Positions 18,832 through 27,138 of a stretch of 64,000 nucleotides of DNA are shown here, piece by piece. The position numbers and the translations under genes are program-made. The stretch is from JAJDXW01 sp965243335. Lineage in GTDB: Bacteria > Pseudomonadota > Gammaproteobacteria > HK1. Under the pieces are notes generated by a model. That model did not search any database and was not told the origin of the DNA. It saw nothing but the letters and a program-made list of their open reading frames with translations. Within the stretch, counting starts at the first letter, position 1; each line of letters begins with the position of its first letter. The stretch spans positions 2,542,001 to 2,606,000 of the forward strand of contig OZ251545.1 in the NCBI GenBank assembly GCA_965243335.1. Direction: 5' to 3'.

Positions 18832-19130
18832 GAGACATGTGCGCGGCGGGGTCTTCCGCCAAGCCCACCTCTCGCAGGCGCGTCCGTGGAGACGTGGGCG
18901 TCCTGGGAACGCGGGTGTCCCGCCCGCCTTCGTCATTCCCGCCCGCCTTCGTCATTCCCGCGAAAGCGGGAATCCATGTGTCCCGGGAACGCGGGCGTCC
19001 CGCCCGCATTTTTGTCCACGGGCGCTTCACACCCCTGTGCGGGCGGGACGCCCGCGTTCCCAGTATGCGCCGTTCCCAAGAGCCCTGCGAGAGGTATGCT
19101 TGGTGAAGATCACCACAGCGCACAGGCGTC
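18832..19130. repeat. MITE-like element, copy 3 (right end at both sides)
   Basis: This begins GAGACATGTGCGCGGCGGGG and ends with the inverse-type sequence TGAAGATCACCACAGCGCAC followed by AGGCGTC. Both termini are therefore right ends in opposite orientation, making the element a large imperfect palindrome. It contains a dRS3-like palindrome at 18954-18973 and a partly duplicated CGCCCGCCTTCGTCATTCCC. Confidence 0.7.
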
Positions 19131-19246
19131 GGCGCGGGCGAGGCGTTGATCGGGCCGCGGGGCGCCGGCATACTGCGCTGGACGAATCATCTCCGCCCGC
19201 CGGCCCCACGCGGCAGGATGCCGGCACGACCGACAAGGAGGCGCGC

Positions 19247-20305
19247 ATGTCACGGTCAGCCCCACCCGAGGGCCGGGCGCGGAGCTGTGCCGGCTCGACC
19301 CCCGCCCGTTCCTCACCAGCCGACGAGCCGTTCCGCCCCCCGCGGCCTCCCTTGCCCGAGGCGTTCGGCCCGGAGGATTTTCCGGGCTGCGAGCCGTTCC
19401 GCCTCCCGGCGGCCGAGGTCGACCAGTACGAAGGCCGCCTCGAGGTCTGGGACGCGCGCACCGAGACCGCCTGGAAGGTCAGCGCGCCCACCACCATCTA
19501 CCACGAACGCCCGGCCCGAAGGCTCGCCCGCCTGGCCGAACGGATCGAGTCGCTGCGCGGCTCGCGGATCGACAGCTTCGGCTCGGCGGACCTGGCGCGG
19601 TTCGACGAGGTGGGCCGGAAGGTCGTGCTGGTGCAGGCGGACGAGGCGCTGTACCTGCATCCGGGCCGTTCGCGGGTGTCCGGCCCGGCCATCGACGTGG
19701 GCCGGGACCCGCTGCCGGACGTGGTGCTGGAGGTGGACCACACCACGGACGTGCGCCGCAAGCTGGGGATCTACGAGGCGTGGGGCTTCCCGGAGGTGTG
19801 GGTGCTGGTCCCGCCGGAGTCTCGCCGGCGCCCGCCCGGTCTCGAAATTTACCTCCGCCGCGGCGGTCGGTATCGGATGGCGGGGGAAAGCGCCGCGTTC
19901 CCGGGCTGGCAGGCGGAGGAGATCTACCTTGCCCTGATCGAGGGTCCGGTGTCGTCCGGGGCGAGGCCGGCCCTTGAGCGGGTGGCGCGGGAGATGGGCG
20001 CGCGCGAGGGCACGCGCCCGGAGGACGACCCGATCAGCCGCACGATCGCCCGGCGCGCGCGGGAAGAAGGCCGCAGGGAAGGTCGGGAAGTGGGCCGCGA
20101 GGAAGGCCGGCGGGAAGCAGCGGTCGCGAACGCGCTCGCGGTGCTCCGCGCCCGGGGGATCGAGGCGAGCCCGCGCTTGGCCGAGGACCGGGCGCTCCTC
20201 GGCAGTATTCCCGGCGATGCGCTGATGGAGGCGGCCGTGGCGTGCCGGGACGAGGCCGACTTCCGGCGGCGCATCCGGGCTGCGGCCCGGGCCGCAGCCC
20301 GGTAG
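19247..20305 (+). CDS. Uma2-family nuclease-fold protein, copy 1
   Basis: A 352-residue protein with a PD-(D/E)xK core of the Uma2/COG4636 type. PDVVLEVDHTTDVRRKLGIY supplies Asp, Glu-x-Asp and Lys, followed by EAWGFPEVWVLVPP. The C-terminal third is charged and repetitive (REEGRREGREVGREEGRRE), probably coiled-coil. The role of Uma2 proteins is unknown; nuclease activity is predicted from the fold. An almost identical gene, sharing also about 80 bases of upstream sequence, lies at 38270-39319 on the other strand. AAGGAGG lies seven bases before the ATG. Confidence 0.85.
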   Translation: MSRSAPPEGRARSCAGSTPARSSPADEPFRPPRPPLPEAFGPEDFPGCEPFRLPAAEVDQYEGRLEVWDARTETAWKVSAPTTIYHERPARRLARLAERIESLRGSRIDSFGSADLARFDEVGRKVVLVQADEALYLHPGRSRVSGPAIDVGRDPLPDVVLEVDHTTDVRRKLGIYEAWGFPEVWVLVPPESRRRPPGLEIYLRRGGRYRMAGESAAFPGWQAEEIYLALIEGPVSSGARPALERVAREMGAREGTRPEDDPISRTIARRAREEGRREGREVGREEGRREAAVANALAVLRARGIEASPRLAEDRALLGSIPGDALMEAAVACRDEADFRRRIRAAARAAAR

Positions 20306-20353
20306 GCGACCTCCTCCTCGGCGTCCGGTCGGGGCCTCCTGCCTCCTCCTCAT

Positions 20354-20569
20354 GAGGCCCGCGCGAGAGGCGTGAGGTTCGAGGGGTTTTTGGGCGGATT
20401 TCACCCCACGGCGGCGCTTGCGCGGGCACTCTTGGGAACGCTTGTGTATCGTCCGCACTTTCGTTCACGGGCGCTTCTCCCCCGGACCTTCAGGTCCGCT
20501 GCGGGCGGGACACCCGCGTTCCCAGGATGCCCACGTCTCCGTGGACGCGCCCGCGAGCGCGCGGCCCTC
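20354..20569 (+). repeat. MITE-like element, copy 4 (left-to-right, shortened)
   Basis: The left end GAGGCCCGCGCGAGAGGCGT is followed directly by the conserved block TTCGAGGGGTTTTTGGGCGG and by GGGAACGC hairpin modules. The right end is eroded, with CGGACGCGCCC-type sequence recognisable up to about 20569. It directly follows the Uma2 gene. Confidence 0.65.
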
Positions 20570-20671
20570 GCGCGCCCTGAGCTCGTCTACCGTACCGATG
20601 TTCTCCGCGACCTCCATCGTTTCGACCTCCCGCCGTTGCACCTCGGTCCTGATTCCATACCTTCCTCCTCC

Positions 20672-20948
20672 TCACCCCGGCACCCCGCTGTTCGGGACCG
20701 CCGCCTTCGCCAGCACCGGATCGTGCGGCGTGGTCTCGAGGACTTCCGTCAACTCCGCCCCCACCAGCGCCGTCAGGTCCGGCCGCTGCTCGTCGCTGAA
20801 CCCCGCCTCCCCCCGGCCGCGCCGGCCACAGCGGACACCGGAGCGACGTGCACGCCTGCACCGGCCGCCGCCAGTTCCCGGCCGCCCGCGGATCGAAGAT
20901 GCCCTCGCGGCACTTCGCGTTGATCGCGCCCCTCAGGCTCACCGGCAT
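20672..20948 (-). pseudogene. phage-type small Cys-rich protein, frameshifted
   Basis: The start MPVSLRGAINAKCREGIFDP and the segment VQACTSLRCPLWPARP match a small protein common in phage and prophage DNA (pattern INAKC..CxxDP....W..Q....CT...CPL..VRP). The frame then breaks at a six-base G tract (C6 at 20809-20814 on the plus strand). Removing one base joins it to GFSDEQRPDLTALVGAELTE and gives exactly 92 codons ending at 20672. This is a prophage-derived remnant, or a functional gene with a sequencing indel. Function unknown. Confidence 0.55.
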
Positions 20949-21019
20949 CTCGGTTCTCCCCCCTGCCCGCCCATCTGGGCGGTTCTATCGTTCGCCGCCG
21001 CGTTCTCTGATCGCTTTCG

Positions 21020-21943
21020 TCATTCCGCCTTCACCCCTACCTGCAGCACGTACGCGTTCACCCGCCGCTTCAGGCTTCCGTCCCGCTGCGCCATGCGATC
21101 CATGCTTGCCCGAGTCTCTTCGTTCCACCGGGCCCACGAGCGGGCTTGGAGGAATGCCAGCATCTCCGGCCCCAGCTCGTTCCACTGCGCTGTGCAGCCG
21201 TTGATCAGCGCCGTCGACTCGTTCACCCTGTCCACCGCCTCGTCGTACGCGCTGCCTGCCACTCCTCCCGCGTCCGCGTAGCGCTTCAGGTTCGCTTCGC
21301 CCTCCTCCACGATCCCTTCGCACTTGGTCAGCATCTGCTCGTACTCGCCCGCGAGTTTGCTCAGGTCCTCGTTCGCCTCTGCAGAGGCCAGCGGTTCTAC
21401 CGTGTAGATGAACGCCCCCATCTTCTCTGTGTGCGCTCGCTGTAGATTGAGTGCTGCCAGCAGCATCACGGTCGTCGCCTTCTCTCGCGCGATGTCCTGC
21501 TGCGTTAGCGGCGACCTCTCGGGGCTCCACTGCGCGTCGCGACGCTCCATCAGCTCCCCGTACTCGTCGTCGATGCGCCCCTTCGCGATCGAGCATTCTT
21601 CGTTGAAGCGCATCGTGTGGTAACGCGCCTCGATCAAGGCATCCGCCAGCTTGTAGCCGGAGATTTCCGCCACCTCCCTGATCCGCTTTTGGGCCTCGGT
21701 CGCGTTCTCGCCCGCCGTCAACGCGTCGATGAACTTCTCGTGCTTGTCCATCGCCGCTTGTGCGTCCTTCATCCGATTCGTACACACCTGGTTGTTCTTC
21801 GCGAACCGGTCCAGCAGGTCGTGCAGCTCCGCACGGAATGCCTCCCCGTCCGCGCTCGCCTCGTGCGCTGCGCCCATCCCCAAGGCGACCAGCCCGACCA
21901 GCACCGCCCTCGCGATGAGGCGCTTCAAAGTCCGCTTCAGCAT
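21020..21943 (-). CDS. secreted helical protein of unknown function
   Basis: 307 residues. The N-terminus MLKRTLKRLIARAVLVGLVA with a likely cleavage after AHEASA-D is a Sec signal peptide. The mature protein is almost entirely polar and helical (for example LHDLLDRFAKNNQVCTNRMK and ITTVMLL-like TTVMLLAALNLQRAHTEKM), with three Cys. A GAGGAGAATGAC ribosome site precedes the ATG. I do not recognise a family. It lies between a phage-like remnant and an autotransporter remnant, so it is probably accessory DNA. Periplasmic location is inferred from the signal. Confidence 0.75.
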   Translation of the reverse strand: MLKRTLKRLIARAVLVGLVALGMGAAHEASADGEAFRAELHDLLDRFAKNNQVCTNRMKDAQAAMDKHEKFIDALTAGENATEAQKRIREVAEISGYKLADALIEARYHTMRFNEECSIAKGRIDDEYGELMERRDAQWSPERSPLTQQDIAREKATTVMLLAALNLQRAHTEKMGAFIYTVEPLASAEANEDLSKLAGEYEQMLTKCEGIVEEGEANLKRYADAGGVAGSAYDEAVDRVNESTALINGCTAQWNELGPEMLAFLQARSWARWNEETRASMDRMAQRDGSLKRRVNAYVLQVGVKAE

Positions 21944-22059
21944 GTCATTCTCCTCGTGGTCTTCGGGTTCCAGACGTCGAAGCCGGGGAGGCGCCGACAG
22001 TACTTCTCCACCAACCGCAGCTCGAAGCGCCCCGCGCGGTCGCGGTCCCAGGATGCGCC

Positions 22060-22235
22060 GTTCCCAAAGACATCCCGCGCAAGCCCCGCGGTGCGGTGAA
22101 GGCGGCGCCTCGATTGCGAAACGGCGGAAGGCGTCCGGCCCGTCCCCTCGCCTCAGAACCGCCGCCGGTAGCGAGCCCCCAGCCAAGCCTCCTCCCCGGG
22201 TACGTGCCCCGCATCCAAGGTATGGCTCCCACCCG
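22060..22235 (-). pseudogene. C-terminal remnant of a lipoprotein autotransporter plus its downstream flank
   Basis: The frame ending at 22153 encodes GGSHTLDAGHVPGEEAWLGA followed by RYRRRF-stop. This is the same C-terminus as the full-length autotransporter protease at 30722-33361. The flank beyond the stop (22060-22152) also matches 30628-30721. Homology stops near 22240, so the rest of this autotransporter gene is gone. It lies just beyond the 3' end of the KAP NTPase gene. Confidence 0.75.
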
Positions 22236-22343
22236 CGGCCGGGGAGGCGTCGCGCGAGGCCCCACCGTCCCGTTCGCGGGTCGCTCTCCACCGGCCGCTC
22301 CCCGCAGGGCGGGCGGAGTAACCCGTCCGGGAGGTTGGGGTGA

Positions 22344-24917
22344 TCAGGCATTGTCCTCCATCCCCTCCGACCTTTGCGTACGCTCCCGCATCAGGTGATC
22401 CACTCCTGCGGCCAGGATGGTCCCCCAAGCCTCTTCGAGGCTCACACCCATCGTCTCGGCGTGTCTCTCCGCCGCCTGCTTCTGCGCCTCGTAGATACGT
22501 ACCTTGACTCCCACCGGGTGGGGGAAGGCGGGCTTGCCCGGTGCGAGATCCAGCGCCACTCCCATCCACCAGGGGACGCCATGCCCCCTTCGCAGCGCCT
22601 TCGCGCACAGATCCTCCATGCTCTCTCCCTCTTGGAGCAGGGTGTCGAGCGCCTTCTTCAACGGCGTTCCGAATCCGATCGTCACTTCCTCTTCCCTCTC
22701 GAACGGCTCGTCCGTCCGTCCCGCGTGGTACTCCCACGCGAGCTCCAGGCAGATGTCCTCCACCTCGGCCGGCCATGGCAAGGCGTTCTGCGCCTTCTCC
22801 ACTGCCTTCATTAGCTGGCCTTCGCTCCCCCAGATCCGCTTCAGGCTCTCCCACAGGAGGTACGCGCGCTTCTCCGCCTTGTGGACCATCTCTCCGATGT
22901 CCCTTTCCACGTGCGTGTTCACGCTTTCGGAGGCGCTTCCTTCCAGGATCTTCCGGGTCGTCGCGGTGTTGTCCCAGATTGTCCAGACTTGCCCCGTTCG
23001 GGCTGCTGTGCGGCTGGCCAGATCCGCGGCGTAGAACAGGTCCGGGTCCTTCTCCAGCTCGGCCTCCGGCGTCTGCTCCAGCCGTTCCAGCCACGCCTCG
23101 GCGGCCTTCTCCCACACCTCCTCCTCCCAAGCGGGCCGTGCCTGCTTGTGCTCCCAGCCGGCGATGTCGAGGAACCTCGCCTGGGCTCCGATCGACTGGA
23201 TCCGCCGCGTAATGTCGTTCAGGCCGAGCCTTCCTCCTCCCTGACTCGTTGCGTTCACGAGTCTTGCCACTACCCGTAGAAAGGCTCCTTCCTCGTCCAC
23301 TTGGGATATCCGGGTCGGGCCGTCCGGGACCTTCCTCCGCAGGTCCATTAGCACCGGGATCATCTCTTCCCCATGCCGTCCCTCGAATTGGTCTGCGTGG
23401 ATTTCCAGCCCTCCAACCACGTCCTGAACGTCCTCGGGGCGCAGGCTGTGCAGGAACCTTTCCAGGGCTTCGCCCGAGTCCCGCTTCTCCATCACTTGCG
23501 CCGTCCATCCTGCGACGTCGAACTCTCTCGTGCTCTTCCGTCCCAGCACCGTCTCCAGCACCGACTGCTCCCCGATCCTTCCTTCTTCCCGCCAAGCCTG
23601 GATCCGGCTCCAAGGGCTGTGCCCCCAACTTTCGCCGCTCGTGTTGACGCTCCCCCTTGCTGCCCAGACGCGAGGGAAGCACCGCCGAATCAGCTCCTTC
23701 ACAACATTCTTGTGCTGGCCTGCGGCTTCCTCCAGCTCGTCACCCGCCTCCTTGGCTGCGACGTCCTCCTTATCTCCTCCAGCCGCGAACGGCGAGGCCG
23801 TCCACTCGCTGACGGTGATGTCGGCGGCTCTCCGATCGATGACTCCCCCTACCTTGGGGAGCTTGCTCCGCACCGCCTCGAGGGCGATCACGTCGCGCGT
23901 CTTCACACGCGGGGGGATTGTGCGGAAGGCCTTGTCGACCCGCATCAGGCACCGCTTGAGGTCCCTCGGGGTCTGTAGCAGGGGCGTCAGGATCAGGCGG
24001 ATGACGTCGTCGATCTCGTTCGTCTCCTGCTCGTCCATTACCGGCGTCCTGCCGTGCTTGTTCGTCGTCTTCAGCATCTCGCCCCTGAGAAATGCGAGTC
24101 GCTGCGCTGTCTGCAACATTGGCACGGGGACCTCGATCTCGATGATCTTCTCCAGATAGTCCTCCCCCTCGAATCCCCGCCTGTCGAGGACCTTCGCAAC
24201 TGTCGCCTTGTCGAGGGCGATCAGGTAGGTCACCTTCGGGAGCCTTGCGGTGAGCCTGACCGCCTTCAGCATCTGCTGCAGCTCCTCGGGCTCCAGCCGG
24301 TCGATGTCGTCGATCAGGACCACGAACTGTTTCGACTGGTTTCGTAGAGCCTCTTTCAGGCTCTCCAGCAGTCTTTCCGGCGTCTCCTCTTGGAGCTGTC
24401 TCCTCCCGTCTTCCGTTTGCCCCACGAATTCCCGCCCGACATCGACTACGTCGAGCGTCATGGCGGCTACTTGGGCCAGCTCTTCCCATCCTGCCAGCTG
24501 CAGCAGAGTCGGCATTGCTCCTGCTGCCTTTCTCAGACTCAGCGCGTTGCCGTATTGGATCAGCTTGGAGGCCACCGCCCTCCCCCCACCCGGGTCTCCG
24601 CACTCGCACTGGTCAGCTATGGCCTTGAGGAGCTCGGAGACGAGGCTCTTGCTGTCACTCCACATCCATGGGTTGAACTTGACGACCACGGCGTCAGGGG
24701 TCTTCTCCAGCTCGTGTTCCGTCAGGTTCAGACAGGACGTCTTGCCCGAGCCCCATCGTCCCACGAGTCCTATCGTCCGCCCTTCGGACGCCTCCTCCTC
24801 AATGCATAGCTGCGCCAGAATGGCGCAGACTCGGCGCCTGTCGAGGAAGTCCTGCTCGGGCTTCGTGATCGGCTGGTCGTTCTCGTGGGCTGTCTCCATG
24901 GTCGGCTTCCTGGTCAT
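22344..24917 (-). CDS. KAP family P-loop NTPase
   Basis: 857 residues. Walker A is GRWGSGKT (residues 53-60), the family-typical FNPWMW follows at 81-86, and Walker B is VVLIDDIDRL (199-208), after which comes ILTPLLQTPRDLKRCLMRVD. These identify the KAP STAND-like group (PF07693), which in bacteria is largely confined to mobile and defence DNA. No clear transmembrane hairpin is visible within the NTPase domain. The C-terminal half (from about residue 400) is helical and unassigned. The ATG at 24917 has GGAGACGAGG just upstream; an in-frame ATG at 24977 is possible. Single-gene anti-phage NTPases are known in this group, but the role here is inference. Confidence 0.85.
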   Translation of the reverse strand: MTRKPTMETAHENDQPITKPEQDFLDRRRVCAILAQLCIEEEASEGRTIGLVGRWGSGKTSCLNLTEHELEKTPDAVVVKFNPWMWSDSKSLVSELLKAIADQCECGDPGGGRAVASKLIQYGNALSLRKAAGAMPTLLQLAGWEELAQVAAMTLDVVDVGREFVGQTEDGRRQLQEETPERLLESLKEALRNQSKQFVVLIDDIDRLEPEELQQMLKAVRLTARLPKVTYLIALDKATVAKVLDRRGFEGEDYLEKIIEIEVPVPMLQTAQRLAFLRGEMLKTTNKHGRTPVMDEQETNEIDDVIRLILTPLLQTPRDLKRCLMRVDKAFRTIPPRVKTRDVIALEAVRSKLPKVGGVIDRRAADITVSEWTASPFAAGGDKEDVAAKEAGDELEEAAGQHKNVVKELIRRCFPRVWAARGSVNTSGESWGHSPWSRIQAWREEGRIGEQSVLETVLGRKSTREFDVAGWTAQVMEKRDSGEALERFLHSLRPEDVQDVVGGLEIHADQFEGRHGEEMIPVLMDLRRKVPDGPTRISQVDEEGAFLRVVARLVNATSQGGGRLGLNDITRRIQSIGAQARFLDIAGWEHKQARPAWEEEVWEKAAEAWLERLEQTPEAELEKDPDLFYAADLASRTAARTGQVWTIWDNTATTRKILEGSASESVNTHVERDIGEMVHKAEKRAYLLWESLKRIWGSEGQLMKAVEKAQNALPWPAEVEDICLELAWEYHAGRTDEPFEREEEVTIGFGTPLKKALDTLLQEGESMEDLCAKALRRGHGVPWWMGVALDLAPGKPAFPHPVGVKVRIYEAQKQAAERHAETMGVSLEEAWGTILAAGVDHLMRERTQRSEGMEDNA

Positions 24918-24961
24918 GGCCTCGTCTCCTACGGCTTCCGCCTGCATACATCCCCGACAGT

Positions 24962-25480
24962 TTAGCAACGTCGGCATGGAGTCGTGATCGGGCAGGCCGC
25001 GTCTGCGAGATACTCCAGCGTGAACTTGTGCGTCTCGCTGACGGCGTTCGTCCAGTTGGTGCGGATCCGGAACCACGCCATGTCCGAGACGATGAGCAGC
25101 GGCGGGTTCTCGAGCGCGGGGGCGTACTGTCGGAGCTGGTCGAAGACCGCGTCGAAGTTCAAGCGCCGGCCTTTGTACTTCCAGGCGAAGCAGTGCCGCT
25201 TCCACACGTCGGCCCAGCCCTCGCCCCCGCCGTCACTTGCGCGCGCCGCGCTCGAAGCAGTAGCGCTCGCCTCCGGCGCCGGCCCGGCCGCGGCCCCTGG
25301 CCCTCCGTCCATGGCCATCCGGGTCGAGGCGCACCCCGCGAGCACTGCCTCAAGAGCGCGCGCCTCGTGCCGGCGTCCTTCCCACTCTTCATGATGCCGG
25401 TTCACCGAGGGCGCGGCCAGCGTCAGGTTCAGCAGGTCCGACGCGAACCGGCGCTTCGGCTGCCGACGCTGCGCTCAACG
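24962..25480 (-). pseudogene. N-terminal fragment of a type II/IIL-like DNA methyltransferase
   Basis: Residues encoded from about 25230 down to 24975 read GWADVWKRHCFAWKYKGRR, then FDQLRQYAPALENPPLLIVS and FRIRTNWTNAVSETHKFTLE. This is the N-terminal nuclease-like region of a large class I SAM-dependent DNA methyltransferase/restriction fusion (MmeI/YeeA-like, around 900-1000 residues). The upstream part of the frame is Ala/Gly-rich and does not match. The fragment stops at 24962, before any methyltransferase motif, and 45 bases before the KAP gene start. Matching C-terminal fragments occur at 50240 and 51966. Confidence 0.75.
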
Positions 25481-25952
25481 CCATGACGACGGACGCGCCG
25501 AGCCGTGCTCGTCTGCTCGACAGTCTCAAGCCCGTCCCTCTCATGGATCCGCTCCGCAGGCGTCCCGGTGTTGTAAATCAATTGGATAAGGCGGTCACGA
25601 GCGTGTCGCCACTGGACACGCACAGGGTACGAAGGATCCATCCTACCCATATGTTTCAAATAGTTACGAACAGTGCACATGCCTCCAAACAACCTCTCTG
25701 TTGTACTGACCGTTCATCTGCGGCAGTATCACGCCTCGGGGACCTTCGAGCCTGCCGTCAGGAGCGGGAGGGGGCCAAGAGGCGGAGGTCGATCGGGTGT
25801 GCCCCAGGGAGGCGCCTCCTGACCGGACCCGTGGGCAGCACGCCTGCTCGAGCACCGTTGCGGCGCGTGTGGCCGCGCCAAGCCGCCGCTCACTCGAAAC
25901 AGGAGTTTCTTGCCTGGCGCATGAGAGAAATGGGACACAGGAGAAACATGCA
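25481..25952. other. gene-poor junction with a solo repeat end
   Basis: No reading frame here resembles a known protein. At 25664-25686 the sequence TTACGAACAGTGCACATGCC followed by TCC is a solitary terminus of the MITE-like family (inverse of GGAGGCATGTGCACTGTTCG). The base composition falls towards AT between about 25560 and 25700. GGAG (AGGAG at 25939) at the right end belongs to the next gene. Confidence 0.5.
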
Positions 25953-26489
25953 ATGCCGTCTGCAAGCTCATTCATTTCCTACCGTGCTCGGGTGAGGAGG
26001 CTAGCACAGGCTCGGCAAGGCGATCCTGTGTACAACGACACTCTCGATCATGCTGCTGTTATCATGCAGAACATGTTTTCTTATGCCGGTGAATCCGTCC
26101 GGATATTGACGGGTTCCCTTAACCCGGACGTCTATGGCCGCGCGGAGATCGTTGAAGAAGCACGGCATTTCCTCCGGAAATCCAACGATCGTGAAATTTA
26201 TATCCTGTTCGAAGATAAAGAGGCTACTGAAGATCGCTGGCGGAAGCAGCACTCTTTCCTGAGCGGTCTCATGGATTATAGCCGGCAAATCCACCTGCGT
26301 TTTGTCCCTGATGAATGGCAGGAAACCTACGACTTTCACTTCGTTGTCATGGACGACGATAGCTATCGCTTCGAACCGGACAAGACTATGTTCAGAGCGG
26401 TGGCGGCTTTTGGAGATCGGCCCGGTGGGAGCAACCTCAGGGGGTTGTTCGATCGCCTATGGAGCAACGGGATTATGGGTGCAGTCTGA
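25953..26489 (+). CDS. hypothetical protein, possible PLD-like/DUF7931-like fold (gene A of AT-rich module)
   Basis: 178 residues with an AGGAG ribosome site nine bases before the ATG. Base composition is clearly lower in GC than the flanks and codon use is more relaxed, indicating transfer. The order of motifs (a conserved AVIMQN start, VRILTGSLNPDVYG, EIYILFEDKEATEDRW, then FHFVVMDDDSYRFEPDK and LRGLFDRLWSNG) looks like an alpha/beta domain of the phospholipase-D/DUF7931 kind. No HKD catalytic motif is present. That assignment is a weak impression. It is followed 47 bases later by a membrane-protein gene in the same direction, so they probably form one operon. Confidence 0.7.
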   Translation: MPSASSFISYRARVRRLAQARQGDPVYNDTLDHAAVIMQNMFSYAGESVRILTGSLNPDVYGRAEIVEEARHFLRKSNDREIYILFEDKEATEDRWRKQHSFLSGLMDYSRQIHLRFVPDEWQETYDFHFVVMDDDSYRFEPDKTMFRAVAAFGDRPGGSNLRGLFDRLWSNGIMGAV

Positions 26490-26535
26490 GCATTCGTCGT
26501 ATTCCATTGTCAAGGCTAAGCCGGGGGCTTTCCGA

Positions 26536-27138
26536 ATGAGCTGTGTGTCCATGCTTGAACATTTGATCCCGCTGGCTGGCGGGTCTCTTGCTATTTCTCT
26601 TTCCTATTTGAATTTGGAGCGTTTTCGTTATTCGCAACGTATTACTACGCTTGTCGCGGAAGCCAACGAACGCCTCGCTTCGATAGGCAGCAACAACATG
26701 GATTTGATTAGTGGAACCCGATCTTACAAGGAACTACAGGGGTTGGCGTCTTTTCTTGACGGTTCATCTGGTTCTCGGCATTCGTTGACGCCAACTATGT
26801 TCCAGTTCAAATGGTCGTTTCCAGCGCGTGTTGATATTTTCGTGTGCATTCTTATTACTGCCGTATCACTCACTGCTTTAGCTTTGGGTTCAGCACATGC
26901 GGCTGGTCTCTTTCTTTCTCGTACCTGCCATTTCTTTAGCAGAAACGAAATACAAATCTCCTTTTGGATTTTGCTGATTGGATCACTAGTTCCCGTTTAT
27001 TTTACCGTTATTGGTGACCGGGCTGTCAGGCAATGTATGGATTTGTCTTCCCGACTGGAAGACGATCTTAGCGAGATGATGAAGGCAGCCGTCCGGAACG
27101 TTGGCACTCGAGATCTGCCTCCTGGTAGCAAAGAATAA
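26536..27138 (+). CDS. small membrane protein (gene B of AT-rich module)
   Basis: 200 residues. Hydrophobic segments lie at about residues 8-25 (weak), 100-120 (DIFVCILITAVSLTALALGS) and 141-160 (ISFWILLIGSLVPVYFTVIG), with a polar helical stretch between the first two and a charged C-terminal tail. The start ATG follows GGGGGC by eight bases; the frame is open upstream but overlaps gene A. Low GC matches gene A. Two or three membrane helices beside a soluble domain protein are the layout of several effector/sensor pairs in bacterial immunity (for example SLATT-type proteins), but no family match can be claimed from sequence reading alone. Confidence 0.65.
   Translation: MSCVSMLEHLIPLAGGSLAISLSYLNLERFRYSQRITTLVAEANERLASIGSNNMDLISGTRSYKELQGLASFLDGSSGSRHSLTPTMFQFKWSFPARVDIFVCILITAVSLTALALGSAHAAGLFLSRTCHFFSRNEIQISFWILLIGSLVPVYFTVIGDRAVRQCMDLSSRLEDDLSEMMKAAVRNVGTRDLPPGSKE

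Noticed and set aside
25429..25692. A minus-strand frame of 87 codons upstream of the methyltransferase fragment
   Set aside because: No recognisable motif and no ribosome site; it spans a repeat terminus and is probably chance.
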